DNA of 64,000 bases, from positions 1 through 64,000 of IMG/VR virus record IMGVR_UViG_3300030108_003783; one strand, 5' to 3'. The notes beneath the pieces were generated by a model. It was given only the letters and a program-made list of their open reading frames with translations, searched no databases and was not told the DNA's origin. The DNA is from a virus. Made by a program: the position numbers and the translations under genes. Every line of letters begins with the position of its first letter. Within the stretch, counting starts at the first letter, position 1. Positions 43,660 to 54,776 of this stretch are shown here, piece after piece.

Positions 43660-46095
43660 ATGAAAGTATCAAAAATAACATCAGTATTTAATAAAGGTAA
43701 ATATGATATATATTTATCTGGCTATGACGACAATGGTAAAAATGTAAAGAAAATTGAAAAGTTCGATGATTATTTCTTTTATGAAGCAGAAAACATTTCA
43801 GATATAGATGATTACCCAGGATTAAAATGTATCCCTGATAAAATCTATAAATCTGTTGAAGGTAAAGACTTATTAAAAGTTCATTATACTTCTGTTAAAA
43901 ATAAACATAAATTGCAAAAGAAATTTATCAAACGTACATATGAAGCAGATTTAAAACCTGAATTTAAATATATGCTTGATCAAAAATTGGAGTGGTCTTC
44001 AAAACGTCACTTCATGTATTTGGATATTGAAACATGGTATGATCCAAACGATTCATCTCAAAACAGACCTGAAACACCTAATATGCCAATTACTTCGATT
44101 GTTGCATATTCAAGTGAAGCTGATAAATATTTTGTATTTTCATGGCATCCTGAAAAAACTAAAAAGTTTGATGAACCAAAATTTGTTGACAAAGAAAACG
44201 TAACATACGTATTTTGTAAAACGGAACAAGAAGTATTATTAGGTTTTATAAACTTGATTAAAACAAGCAATCCAGATATTCTTTCTGGTTGGTATTCGTC
44301 AGGTTATGATATGCCTTATATATTAAATCGTTCTAAAAGATTAAATATTCCTATTGAAGAGATATCTGTTGTAAAAGATTATTACATCAGAAAGCGTGGT
44401 GATTATTGGAAATTTCAAATAAAAGGTTTAGACCATATAGATATGATGGAAGCTTTACAAGATTTAAAATATAATTTACCAAACTGGAAATTAGCAACAG
44501 CAGCTAAAGTTATTTTAAAAGATGAAGAATTTGGAAAGCTTACTGATACTACTTGGAAGAATTGGATTGATGATTACGAAGGCTTCTTAAAATATGCTGT
44601 TAGGGATGTTGAAATTTTAAAAGAAATAAATGAAAAAGTTCAAGTATTTGATTTATATATTTCAATGCAACAAATTGCAAACCTTGAAACATTAAATTTA
44701 GTATTCTTTAAATCAATGCTAATTGATAATTACATGTGCAAGGAATTTCATAATGAAACTATATTCCCAACAAGATATACTAAAAAGCGTAGAGACTATC
44801 AAGGTGCTATTGTTATTGAACCAACTGAACCGGGTTTAAATGAAAATGTAACTGTTATGGATTATACTTCACTATATCCAACAACTGTAATGGCATTTAA
44901 CATTTCACCTGAAACTTTTATATGCTCTCAAGAACAGTGCGAAAAAGCTGGTATGGATATCGAAGATGTAGTCAAGCAATTGAAAGCTGATAATATAGAT
45001 TACGTAGATACTGGATATTCTAAGGATCTTTTCGGAAGGAGGTATTTGTTTTATGGTCATACTCACAAAGTTGGTATTCTACCTCAAATACTTAAAAAGG
45101 TATTTGTACAAAGGGTTGAAATTAACCGGGCATTAAATGCAGGTGAAATTCCAGATGATCAATATGAAGCAATGCATAAAAGACAATGGTCATATAAAAT
45201 TATTATGAACAGTGCTTATGGTGCAATGGGATATTCACTTTTCAGAATGTGTTTATTTGAATGTGCTGATTCAACTACTTATTTTGCAAGGCAAGCTTTA
45301 AAATTTGGTTTAGTACATTTTAATAATAAAGGTCATAAACCGTTATATGCTGATACTGATTCTGTATTTATTAAATCTAATGGCAAAGATGAAAATGGTA
45401 TGAAAGGTATGCAAAAAGAATATAATGATTCTTTATATAATAATTTCGTTAAAAAGCATAATACAGGTCCAGTTAAAGATTACATGTTTTTAGATTTAAA
45501 ATTTGAATATTATCTTGATAGAATATACTTCGGTGATGTAAAGAAAAGATATTATGGTATTGTAAAAGGTTCTGGTAAAAAGGTTATTAGGGGTATGAAT
45601 ATTATTCGTAAAGAAACACCAGAGTATTTAAAGAAAAGGTTAAATGATATGGCTGAGTTAGCTGTTACTAATAAGTTAACATTGGATTGGGTATTAGATT
45701 TACGTAAAGAAGTTGAATCCCAGCCATATCAAAAAATAGGTATGGCCAAAGGCTTTGGTAAACCTTTTAATACTTATACTAAAACAATGCCTCAACATGT
45801 AAAAGCTGCTGTTTGGGCTAATGAAATATTAGGTACAGAATTAACAAATTTAGATAATCCATATTTATTTTATGTAAAATCTAAAATCGAAGATGATAAA
45901 AAAGTTAAAGAAAGGCATAAAGCTATTTGTATTAATGAAGATGATTTACATTTAATTGATACTAATAAAGATAAATTTGAAATTGATTACGATACTTTAT
46001 TTTATAAGCAATGTATTGTTCCTATTGAAGAATTTAAACAAATGCCATATATAGTAGATTTACTTGAAAAATATAATGAAACTATCAAGTCTTAA
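43660..46095 (+). CDS. gp43: family B DNA polymerase (gp43-like)
   Basis: An 811-residue replicative polymerase. Exonuclease I motif MYLDIET at about 119-125, ExoII region DILSGWYSSGYDMPYILNR, ExoIII YAVRDVEILKE. Polymerase motif A MDYTSLYPTTVMAFNISPE near 400, motif B KIIMNSAYGAMGYS, motif C YADTDSVF near 563. It is somewhat shorter than T4 gp43 (898 residues). It is the main replicase; clamp and loader genes lie outside the window. Confidence 0.96.
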   Translation: MKVSKITSVFNKGKYDIYLSGYDDNGKNVKKIEKFDDYFFYEAENISDIDDYPGLKCIPDKIYKSVEGKDLLKVHYTSVKNKHKLQKKFIKRTYEADLKPEFKYMLDQKLEWSSKRHFMYLDIETWYDPNDSSQNRPETPNMPITSIVAYSSEADKYFVFSWHPEKTKKFDEPKFVDKENVTYVFCKTEQEVLLGFINLIKTSNPDILSGWYSSGYDMPYILNRSKRLNIPIEEISVVKDYYIRKRGDYWKFQIKGLDHIDMMEALQDLKYNLPNWKLATAAKVILKDEEFGKLTDTTWKNWIDDYEGFLKYAVRDVEILKEINEKVQVFDLYISMQQIANLETLNLVFFKSMLIDNYMCKEFHNETIFPTRYTKKRRDYQGAIVIEPTEPGLNENVTVMDYTSLYPTTVMAFNISPETFICSQEQCEKAGMDIEDVVKQLKADNIDYVDTGYSKDLFGRRYLFYGHTHKVGILPQILKKVFVQRVEINRALNAGEIPDDQYEAMHKRQWSYKIIMNSAYGAMGYSLFRMCLFECADSTTYFARQALKFGLVHFNNKGHKPLYADTDSVFIKSNGKDENGMKGMQKEYNDSLYNNFVKKHNTGPVKDYMFLDLKFEYYLDRIYFGDVKKRYYGIVKGSGKKVIRGMNIIRKETPEYLKKRLNDMAELAVTNKLTLDWVLDLRKEVESQPYQKIGMAKGFGKPFNTYTKTMPQHVKAAVWANEILGTELTNLDNPYLFYVKSKIEDDKKVKERHKAICINEDDLHLIDTNKDKFEIDYDTLFYKQCIVPIEEFKQMPYIVDLLEKYNETIKS

Positions 46096-46107
46096 ATCGA
46101 AACTATA

Positions 46108-46115
46108 TATTTATA
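46108..46115 (+). promoter_or_regulatory. late promoter motif TATTTATA
   Basis: CTATATATTTATATTATAC, 41 bases before the groES ATG. It suggests that the chaperonin is made with the virion proteins although it lies among replication genes. Confidence 0.55.
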
Positions 46116-46156
46116 TTATACAAAATAAGTTATAAAATTAATAAATGGAGGTTAAC

Positions 46157-48062
<1,906 letters not shown>

Positions 48063-48064
48063 CT

Positions 48065-48295
48065 ATGGAAAATAAACAAAATATCAATATCAACCCAGAA
48101 GACTTAACAGATGTTGTTTGCGATGAATGCGGAGGTCAAGTATTTGTACCAGCATTTTTATTTAAAAAGATCTCTGCAGTTTTATCACCTAATGGTAAAG
48201 CTTCTATGATACCATTAAACGTTTTTAAATGTGATCATTGTGGTCATATAAATAAAGATTTTATACCTAATCAAGGTGGAAAAAAAGTCTTATAA
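48065..48295 (+). CDS. conserved zinc-ribbon phage protein
   Basis: A 76-residue protein with paired cysteines CDECGGQVFVPAFLFKKI and CDHCGHINKDF, a rubredoxin-like zinc ribbon. The stretch KKISAVLSPNGKASMIPLNV seems familiar from T4-like marine phages. It follows groEL by 2 bases and is probably co-transcribed. Function unknown. Confidence 0.7.
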   Translation: MENKQNININPEDLTDVVCDECGGQVFVPAFLFKKISAVLSPNGKASMIPLNVFKCDHCGHINKDFIPNQGGKKVL

Positions 48296-48326
48296 TTTGG
48301 ATAAGTCCAAAAAATTTGTTATATTA
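48296..48326 (+). promoter_or_regulatory. early/middle promoter: TTTGGATAAGTC ... TATATTA
   Basis: Exact upstream box and 20-base spacing; the DUF3310 gene ATG is 4 bases after the -7 box, so the mRNA is probably leaderless. Confidence 0.85.
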
Positions 48327-48330
48327 TAAT

Positions 48331-48546
48331 ATGAAAGAAATACAGCACAAACATCCAGACCATTATAATAAAGGCGAAATAGAAGTATGGGACTTTATAG
48401 CTGATCAAAAATTAGATTTCTTTGAAGGAAATATAGTAAAATATATTTGCAGATGGAAAACTAAAAATGGATATAAAGATTTATTAAAAGTAAAAGAATA
48501 CATAGATAAATACTTAGAAGTCGTATCAAAAGACTATGAACTTTAA
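48331..48546 (+). CDS. DUF3310-family protein
   Basis: The ATG at 48331 is preferred to the in-frame TTG at 48316, which lies inside the promoter. The 71-residue product has HPDHYNKGEIEVWDFIADQ, then FFEGNIVKYICRWKTKNGYKDLLKVKEYI, the DUF3310 pattern (HY, GN-KY-R-K-DL-K). Members are common in phages, often near nucleotide or recombination genes, without settled role. It overlaps the nuclease gene by 11 bases. Confidence 0.8.
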   Translation: MKEIQHKHPDHYNKGEIEVWDFIADQKLDFFEGNIVKYICRWKTKNGYKDLLKVKEYIDKYLEVVSKDYEL

Positions 48547-49486
48547 TATATTAAATATAAAAGATCCACTGGCAATGTCACGTGAAGCAAAGAAGCTTGG
48601 GAAAAAGATGATATCTAATTCTCAAATAAAAACTTATTCACAGTGTCCTCACAAATGGAGAACTATGTATATAGATGGGAATAAAGAATATCAACAATCT
48701 TTATTCTTTACATTTGGTACAGCTATGCATGAAACATTGCAACACTTTTTGCATGTAATGTATACTCAAACTGCTAAAGCTGCTGAATCTTTAGATCTTC
48801 CTAAAATGTTAAAGGAAGAAATGACTAAAGCTTATAAGATGGGTTTGAAAAGAAATAAAGGCGAACACTTCACAAATAAGTTTGACCTTGAAGATATATA
48901 CAAAGAAGGTGTAAAAATATTAGAATTTTTTATTAGAAAAAGAGGAGCTTATTTTTCAAAAAAGAATTGTGAGCTTTTAGGTATTGAAGTTCCTATATTT
49001 GTAGAATCTGATTGCAATCCCAATATATTAATAGGTGGTTTTCTAGATGTCGTTATGAAAGAGCACGATAAAATTAAAATATACGATATTAAAACTTCAT
49101 ATAAAACTTGGGATAAGAAAAAGAAAAAGGACAGTTCTTTCCAATTAAGATTATATAAAAAATACTTTTCAAAGCAATATGATATACCAGAAGAAGATAT
49201 TGATATAGAATATTTTATTGTAAAAAGAACCATATATGAAAATTCAGATTTTCCTCAAAGCAGAATACAACAATTTTCACCTTCATCTGGTAAACCAACT
49301 ATGAATAAAACAGCTGCAATAGTTGACGATTTTATTTTGGGAGTATTTAATGAAGATGGTTCATATAATACAGATAGAGAATATAAAGCCCTTTCTGGTG
49401 TCAAAGGTAGAAATTGCAAATATTGCCCATTTAAAACTGATTATATTAACTGCCCAAAAGAAAATAGAATAAAAACAATAATGTAA
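48536..49486 (+). CDS. RecB/Cas4-like PD-(D/E)XK exonuclease with Fe-S cysteines
   Basis: A 316-residue nuclease. C37 in YSQCPHKW and the C-terminal trio CKYCPFKTDYINC give the four cysteines of an AddB/Cas4-type iron-sulfur cluster. The nuclease core has FGTAMHETLQH, GGFLDVVMK, IYDIKTS and QLRLYKKYF (motif QxxxY). It would resect DNA ends; no CRISPR array accompanies it, so a phage recombination role is likely. No SD; translation may be coupled to the preceding gene. Confidence 0.88.
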   Translation: MNFNILNIKDPLAMSREAKKLGKKMISNSQIKTYSQCPHKWRTMYIDGNKEYQQSLFFTFGTAMHETLQHFLHVMYTQTAKAAESLDLPKMLKEEMTKAYKMGLKRNKGEHFTNKFDLEDIYKEGVKILEFFIRKRGAYFSKKNCELLGIEVPIFVESDCNPNILIGGFLDVVMKEHDKIKIYDIKTSYKTWDKKKKKDSSFQLRLYKKYFSKQYDIPEEDIDIEYFIVKRTIYENSDFPQSRIQQFSPSSGKPTMNKTAAIVDDFILGVFNEDGSYNTDREYKALSGVKGRNCKYCPFKTDYINCPKENRIKTIM

Positions 49487-49517
49487 TTTGGATATGTCGT
49501 AAAAATTTGTTATATTA
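49487..49517 (+). promoter_or_regulatory. early/middle promoter: TTTGGATATGTC ... TATATTA
   Basis: Exact upstream box and 20-base spacing, starting right after the nuclease stop; the ATG is 5 bases after the -7 box, so the mRNA is probably leaderless. Confidence 0.85.
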
Positions 49518-49522
49518 ATATC

Positions 49523-49930
49523 ATGAAACAAAAAATAGGCATAATAGGAAGTAGAGAATACTCTAATAAAAGAAAGATAAAAGATACTATATTCAAATTA
49601 AAAAACAAGTTTGGTGAAAACGTTGAAATAGTATCTGGAGGTTGTCCTCATGGAGCTGACAAATATGCAAAGAAATATGCTCTAGATTTTGAATTAAAAT
49701 ACAGGGAATTCAACCCAGCTCATACAGTTCAAAATTTATATTCAGCTATGCATGAAAATTATTATGGAAAAGAATATACTCCAAAACATTTTTTCCATAG
49801 AAATAAATTACTTGCAAAATACGTAGATTATATAATAGCTTTTATACCAAAAGATGCTCCATCTAATGGTACAATAGATACAGTTAAACATGCTAAAAAA
49901 TTAGGAAAAAAAGTTGTCGTAATTACCTAG
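49523..49930 (+). CDS. SLOG-superfamily protein (YspA/DUF2493-like)
   Basis: A 135-residue Rossmann-like protein: KIGIIGSREYSNKRKI, then VEIVSGGCPHGADKYAKKYA, ending VKHAKKLGKKVVVIT. The GSR and SGGxxGAD motifs define the DprA/LOG-related SLOG group, proposed to bind nucleotides or nucleotide-derived signals. It is transcribed alone from an early-type promoter and has no SD. An insert with HENYYGKEYTPKHFFHRN separates the two halves. Role in infection unknown; a defence or counter-defence link is possible. Confidence 0.8.
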   Translation: MKQKIGIIGSREYSNKRKIKDTIFKLKNKFGENVEIVSGGCPHGADKYAKKYALDFELKYREFNPAHTVQNLYSAMHENYYGKEYTPKHFFHRNKLLAKYVDYIIAFIPKDAPSNGTIDTVKHAKKLGKKVVVIT

Positions 49931-49948
49931 TTTAAATATATATCTATA

Positions 49949-49956
49949 TATTTATA
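49949..49956 (+). promoter_or_regulatory. late promoter motif TATTTATA heading the glycan operon
   Basis: TATATATTTATATACGAAGG, 16 bases before the RHH gene ATG. No other promoter motif is evident in a gap until 63579, so it may drive about 13.6 kb. Confidence 0.6.
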
Positions 49957-49972
49957 TACGAAGGAAATGGTT

Positions 49973-50146
49973 ATGAAATGTCGAGAAACAAAATTAACAT
50001 CTGTAAATGTCAATGACAATATAAGGAAAGAATTCAAGAAAATTGCAATTGATGAAGATATTACTTTTCAAAAGTTAGTAAATATAGCTTTGGAATTGTA
50101 TACAAAAGATGAGCAGTTTAGAAAGACTATAAATAAAAGGAGATAG
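49973..50146 (+). CDS. ribbon-helix-helix (Arc/CopG-like) small protein
   Basis: A 57-residue ORF with GAAGGAAA upstream. The product (KLTSVNVNDNIRKEFKKIA, then DITFQKLVNIALELY) has a beta strand followed by two helices as in ribbon-helix-helix DNA-binding proteins. It stands at the head of the glycan operon, 5 bases before the first glycosyltransferase gene, and could regulate it or another target. Confidence 0.7.
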   Translation: MKCRETKLTSVNVNDNIRKEFKKIAIDEDITFQKLVNIALELYTKDEQFRKTINKRR

Positions 50147-50151
50147 GTTAT

Positions 50152-51588
50152 ATGCAATTACCCAAGCTAAGCAGAGTTGTCAAAAGAAAGAAAAAAAAGA
50201 TTTTGCTATTATCTGATGATATGAGACTAAAGTCTGGCGTTGGAACAATGTCAAAAGAAATAATAAGAGGTACAGTAGATAAGTATGACTGGGTTCAAAT
50301 CGGAGGAGCACTCAATCACCCAGATGCAAACAAAGGCTTTTTTGATATATCTCAAGATGTAAAAAAGATGAGCGGAGTAGATGATGCAAGTGTAAAGATT
50401 TTACCAGTTGCTGGTTATGGTGATCCTCATGTCTTAAGAAATGTAATTAAACATGAAAAACCAGATGCAATTGTACATTTTACAGACCCAAGATTTTGGG
50501 GGTGGTTGTATAATATGGAACACGAAATAAGACAAAACATTCCAATTGGATATTTAAATATTTGGGACGATTTACCATTCCCTCATTGGAATGAAAATGC
50601 CTATGAATCATGCGATTTATTAATGGCTATTTCTAAACAAACTTATAATATAAATAAAAATGTTTGTCAAAGAAAACCAAGAACTAATTGGGACTTAACA
50701 TACGTTCAGCATGGTATAGATGAAAATATATTTAAACCGATAGACAAAACTGATCCAGAGTTTATAAAATTCAAAAGCGATATTTGTAAAAACAAGGAAT
50801 ACGACTTCATAGCATTTTTTAATTCTAGAAATATTAGAAGAAAATGCCCATCTGATTTAATTTTAGCTTTTTCAAAATTTTGTGATATGCTTCCAAAAGA
50901 AAAATCTGAAAAATGTTTACTCTTAATGCATACAGACCCAGTTGATCCTAATGGTACAGATTTACCAGCAGTAGCATCAGCTCTATGTAAAAATGCAGAA
51001 GTAAAATTTAGTGCACAAAAATTAGACGAAAAGAATTTAAATTTTATGTATAATTTAGTCGATTTATGTTGCAATCCATCTTCAGCTGAAGGTTTCGGTT
51101 TATCTCATATGGAAGCAATGATGTCAGGTACACCAACTATAGCAACTGTATTAGGAGGTTTACAAGATCAAATGGGATTCAAAATAGACGGAGAAGAGTT
51201 TAACGTTGACCACTTGACTTCGGAAATACCAAGTAATTCAACTGGAGAGTTATCAACTGATCACGGTTCTTGGACTTTACCATTATGGCCTCAAATGAAT
51301 TTGCAAGGTTCACCAGCAACACCTTACATTTATGATTCAAGAGCAAGTGTTAGTCAAATTGCAAATCAATTAAAAGTTTGGTATGACAGAGGAAATGATG
51401 ATAGAGAGAAAAGAGGATTAGAAGGAAGGAACTGGGCAATAGAAAATGGTTTTAATAATAAAGGTATGTGCAAAGCTTTCATCGATTCTATGGAGGGTTT
51501 ATTTGAAAATTGGAAACCAAGAGAAAGATTTACTTTAGAAAAAGTTGAAGAAAGTAAATGCATATATCCACAGGGAGAGTTAATATGA
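50152..51588 (+). CDS. glycosyltransferase, GT4-like (GT-B fold)
   Basis: A 478-residue protein with N-terminal KKILLLSDDMRLKSGVGTMS and the donor-site motif CNPSSAEGFGLSHMEAMMSGTPTIA near residues 305-325, whose E-x7-E arrangement is typical of retaining GT4 enzymes. FIAFFNSRNIRRKCPSDLI marks the start of the C-terminal Rossmann domain. It transfers an unknown sugar. SD AAGGAG; its last codons overlap the next gene (ATGA). Confidence 0.85.
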   Translation: MQLPKLSRVVKRKKKKILLLSDDMRLKSGVGTMSKEIIRGTVDKYDWVQIGGALNHPDANKGFFDISQDVKKMSGVDDASVKILPVAGYGDPHVLRNVIKHEKPDAIVHFTDPRFWGWLYNMEHEIRQNIPIGYLNIWDDLPFPHWNENAYESCDLLMAISKQTYNINKNVCQRKPRTNWDLTYVQHGIDENIFKPIDKTDPEFIKFKSDICKNKEYDFIAFFNSRNIRRKCPSDLILAFSKFCDMLPKEKSEKCLLLMHTDPVDPNGTDLPAVASALCKNAEVKFSAQKLDEKNLNFMYNLVDLCCNPSSAEGFGLSHMEAMMSGTPTIATVLGGLQDQMGFKIDGEEFNVDHLTSEIPSNSTGELSTDHGSWTLPLWPQMNLQGSPATPYIYDSRASVSQIANQLKVWYDRGNDDREKRGLEGRNWAIENGFNNKGMCKAFIDSMEGLFENWKPRERFTLEKVEESKCIYPQGELI

Positions 51589-52844
51589 GAAAGATATATA
51601 TAAGTTGTCCTGCAACATCTAGATCTGGTTATGGCGACCATTCAAGAGATTTAATTAGAAGTTTTATAGAAATAGATAATTCTCAAGTTACTATCATTGA
51701 TCAGAAATGGGGCGATTGTCCTCAAAACGCTTTAACAGCAAAAGATATAGATATCTCATCTAGGATATCACAAGATGGTAAGATTAAAGAAAAGCCTGAT
51801 ATTTGGGTTCAAATAACTGTACCAAATGAATTTCAACCCATAGGAAAATTTAATATAGGTATAACTGCTGGAATGGAAACAACAATGGTTTCACCAGAAT
51901 GGATAGATGGTATGAATAAAATGGACTTAAATATAGTTCCATCTAAACATTCAAAAGCAGTATTTGAAAATACAGTTTACGATAAGCATGATAAAAGAAC
52001 GAATCAAAAAGTTGGCACTTTAAAAGTTGAAAAACCTATAGAAGTAGTATTTGAAGGATCAGACTTAGAAGTTTATAAGAAAACTCAAGATATACCTGAA
52101 ACTATTAAAAAAGCTTTTTCAAACGTAAAAGAAGACTTTTGCTTCCTAACAGTTGGGCACTGGTTGCAAGGAGACTTTGGTCACGATAGAAAAGATCTCG
52201 GAACCACTATAAGATTATTCTGTGAAACATTTAAAAAGAAAGGTAATAAAAAGCCAGCATTAATTTTAAAAACTTCAGCAGCAGGTTTTTCAATAACTGA
52301 TAAAGAAGAAATGAAAAGGAAAATAAATGCAGTTTTAAAAGCTTGCAATTATTCTTGCAATGTTTATTTATTACACGGAGATCTAACTGACGAGGAAATG
52401 AATGGTTTATATAATCATCCTAAAGTAAAAGCAATGCTATCAATGACTCATGGTGAAGGGTATGGTAGACCATTACAAGAATTTTCAATAACTGGAAAAC
52501 CTACGATTGCTTCTAATTGGTCTGGCCAAACAGATTTTCTTTCAGAATACGGTTTGATGTTAGCTGGAGAATTAAAACAAGTTCATCAATCTGCAGTTTG
52601 GGATAAAGTTATATTAAAAGAATCTAAATGGTTTTATGCTGATATAAATTATACTTCAGCTGTTATTAGCGATGTATTTAAAAATTATAAAAAGCATTTA
52701 GAAAGAACTAGAAAACAAACTAAATACATAAAAGATAACTTTTCTTTAGCTGCAATGAATGATAAATTAAAAGAAGTTATTGAAAGAAATTATAATATAC
52801 CAGAAAAGGTTGAATTGAATTTACCAAAATTGGAGAAAATATAA
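51585..52844 (+). CDS. glycosyltransferase, GT4-like
   Basis: The ATG at 51585 overlaps the previous stop as ATGA and has GGGAG 8 bases upstream; the ATG at 51558 is inside the preceding gene. The 419-residue product has SCPATSRSGYGDHSRDLI at the N-terminus (GYG loop) and SMTHGEGYGRPLQEFSITGKPTIASNWSG at the donor site. It differs in sequence from the upstream transferase, so the two probably act in sequence on one glycan. Confidence 0.85.
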   Translation: MRKIYISCPATSRSGYGDHSRDLIRSFIEIDNSQVTIIDQKWGDCPQNALTAKDIDISSRISQDGKIKEKPDIWVQITVPNEFQPIGKFNIGITAGMETTMVSPEWIDGMNKMDLNIVPSKHSKAVFENTVYDKHDKRTNQKVGTLKVEKPIEVVFEGSDLEVYKKTQDIPETIKKAFSNVKEDFCFLTVGHWLQGDFGHDRKDLGTTIRLFCETFKKKGNKKPALILKTSAAGFSITDKEEMKRKINAVLKACNYSCNVYLLHGDLTDEEMNGLYNHPKVKAMLSMTHGEGYGRPLQEFSITGKPTIASNWSGQTDFLSEYGLMLAGELKQVHQSAVWDKVILKESKWFYADINYTSAVISDVFKNYKKHLERTRKQTKYIKDNFSLAAMNDKLKEVIERNYNIPEKVELNLPKLEKI

Positions 52845-53284
52845 TGAAAAAAGAAAACGAATGGATTAAAAGTCCAATAACAAATAGAGAAGAAGTTTTA
52901 ATGCACGAAGATCCAGCTGATGGAATTAGCAAAATGTGTATTGGTAGCGGTTTCTATACAAATGAAAACCCTTTAAATTATAAAAAGAATCCAGATTTTG
53001 ATATAGAAAAGTATGAATCTAAAATGCCAACTATATTGAAAGAGTTAAGATTTGATGATGGGGAATCTTATTGGTACCCATGCACAATATCTACAGCAAC
53101 AGCAATAGTATTTCCAGCTGGAACAAAGGAAGATTGGAAATGGTGCTATGCTGAGATAAAAGACCTTGAAGATCAAGTTGGAGATTATACAAGAAAATTA
53201 GATATTGAATCTGCTCAATACTTTGATAGATTTATTGAAGCAAGTAAACAAATAAATGGGTACAATTTAGATGAATTATCTTAA
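52844..53284 (+). CDS. hypothetical protein in glycan operon
   Basis: A 146-residue protein with SPITNREEVLMHEDP, then ELRFDDGESYWYPCTISTAT and GTKEDWKWCYAEI. No recognised family. It overlaps the preceding stop by one base and the following gene by 14 bases, so it is translated with the glycosyltransferase genes. No membrane segment or catalytic motif is apparent. Confidence 0.6.
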   Translation: MKKENEWIKSPITNREEVLMHEDPADGISKMCIGSGFYTNENPLNYKKNPDFDIEKYESKMPTILKELRFDDGESYWYPCTISTATAIVFPAGTKEDWKWCYAEIKDLEDQVGDYTRKLDIESAQYFDRFIEASKQINGYNLDELS

Positions 53285-53708
53285 CGAACATAGATATAAA
53301 TCTGAAGGTTTGCAAAGAGTCTCAACTTCGGGATTAGAAAAGGGTATGATAGTTTCTTGTAGATACACTAATAAAAAGGGAAGATCAAAGTCTCTTTTCA
53401 TATTAATTTTGAATCCTGGTTATGAAGGAAAAGTTCATGCAATAACCTTAGAAAAATTTTCACCTAAAGATTTAAATGGCTTAGCTGGTAAAGTTGGCGT
53501 TAGATTAATACCAAAATTTAGTGTAAGAGGTTTGAATTTCCCTAAGCTTGAAATGATCCAATCGTCTAGAAGATTTTATGGATCATTTTTAAGAAATATA
53601 AGAGATAAGTACGATGATTGTTATAGAACATATTTTACTAATAAACTTACAACAACATTCGTAGTAGATTATAAATTTGACGAAGATATAGAAAAGTTTT
53701 TACAATGA
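53271..53708 (+). CDS. conserved phage protein, unknown
   Basis: A 145-residue basic protein: GMIVSCRYTNKKGRSKSLFI, then ILNPGYEGKVHAITLEKFSP and RFYGSFLRNIRDKYDDCYRTY. The start, with a compact beta domain that ends in LNP, reminds me of a family shared by T4-like phages. Role unknown. Short overlaps at both ends tie it to the operon. Confidence 0.6.
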   Translation: MNYLNEHRYKSEGLQRVSTSGLEKGMIVSCRYTNKKGRSKSLFILILNPGYEGKVHAITLEKFSPKDLNGLAGKVGVRLIPKFSVRGLNFPKLEMIQSSRRFYGSFLRNIRDKYDDCYRTYFTNKLTTTFVVDYKFDEDIEKFLQ

Positions 53709-54142
53709 ATAAAATTATTACAGGTTTCACAGCAGGGAATTTTGATTTATTACATCCTGGATATATAATTACATTTGAGGAAGCAAAAAGGCATTGTGAT
53801 AGGTTTTTAGTTTTTTTACAAGATGATCCATCATTACATAGAAAATCAAAATATAAACCAGTTATACCATTGTACGATAGATACAGAGCTTTAATGTCTA
53901 TAAAATATATAGATGGAGTTTACACTTATCAGACTGAAGAAGAGTTATACGAGCTTATAAAGTTTTGGAAACCAGAAATAAGAATACTTGGTGAAGATTA
54001 TATTGGGAAACCTTTTACTGGTGATGACTTACCACCAAAGGTTATTTATACTTCAAGGTCTCATAAGTGGTCAACAACTAAATTAAAAGATTTGATAACT
54101 AGACAAACTATCAAACAAAACCCGGAGATATTTAAAAAATGA
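53705..54142 (+). CDS. cytidylyltransferase-like nucleotidyltransferase
   Basis: A 145-residue protein of the HIGH-superfamily. GFTAGNFDLLHPGYIITFEEA gives the GxFDxxHxGH-type site (here HPGY), and YTSRSHKWSTTKLKDLI gives the ISxT-type second motif. Relatives such as glycerol-3-phosphate cytidylyltransferase and HldE domains activate polyols or sugars with CTP or ATP. Here it would prepare an activated building block for the neighbouring transferases. The second His is replaced by Tyr. Confidence 0.8.
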   Translation: MNKIITGFTAGNFDLLHPGYIITFEEAKRHCDRFLVFLQDDPSLHRKSKYKPVIPLYDRYRALMSIKYIDGVYTYQTEEELYELIKFWKPEIRILGEDYIGKPFTGDDLPPKVIYTSRSHKWSTTKLKDLITRQTIKQNPEIFKK

Positions 54143-54765
54143 AAATAAGTTACGCAATAACAGTATGCAATGAGCATAAAGAAATAGAAAAATTATTAAC
54201 ATTTTTATTTGAACACAAAAGAAAAGAGGATCAAGTCGTAGTTCAAATGGATATGAATGCAACTGAAGAAGTTATTAATATATGCGAAAAGTTTGAAAGT
54301 AAACCTATATCAGAATATAGTTTGAATCAATTTGCATTAAATAAAAATTTCGCATCATATAAAAACAATCTAAATAAAAATTGTAATGGAAATTGGATAT
54401 TTCAAATAGATGCAGATGAAATACCTAATGAATATTTAATCGAAGCTCTTCCGTTTATATTAGAAACTAATCCTGATATTGAAGCCTATTGGGTACCTAG
54501 AGTAAATACAGTTGCAGGTATAACTGATGAACATATTGCTAAATGGGGATGGAGATTAAATGAAGATGGCTGGGTAAACTTTCCAGATTGGCAAATGAGA
54601 ATATATAAAAATGATAAAAATATATATTGGATAAAACCAGTTCATGAACAATTGAAAGGATATACTAAATTTGCAAATTTACCAGCTGAAGAAAAATTTG
54701 CTTTATATCATCCAAAGGATATTGGAAGACAAGAAAAGCAAAATGCATTTTATGAAACGATATAA
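54139..54765 (+). CDS. glycosyltransferase family 2-like
   Basis: A 208-residue GT-A enzyme: ISYAITVCNEHKEIEKLL at the start and the metal-binding DADE at residues 91-94 after NWIFQI. The segment WIKPVHEQLKGYTK towards the end resembles small LPS-core type GT2 proteins (VHE motif). It starts in a 4-base overlap with the cytidylyltransferase gene. Confidence 0.85.
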   Translation: MKISYAITVCNEHKEIEKLLTFLFEHKRKEDQVVVQMDMNATEEVINICEKFESKPISEYSLNQFALNKNFASYKNNLNKNCNGNWIFQIDADEIPNEYLIEALPFILETNPDIEAYWVPRVNTVAGITDEHIAKWGWRLNEDGWVNFPDWQMRIYKNDKNIYWIKPVHEQLKGYTKFANLPAEEKFALYHPKDIGRQEKQNAFYETI

Positions 54766-54776
54766 GGAATAGAATT

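Noticed and set aside
48536-49486. Cas4 as evidence for a CRISPR system
   Set aside because: No array and no other cas gene in the window; such nucleases are common phage recombination enzymes.
49979-50146. RHH protein as an antitoxin
   Set aside because: The adjacent genes are a SLOG protein and a glycosyltransferase; no toxin-like partner is next to it.
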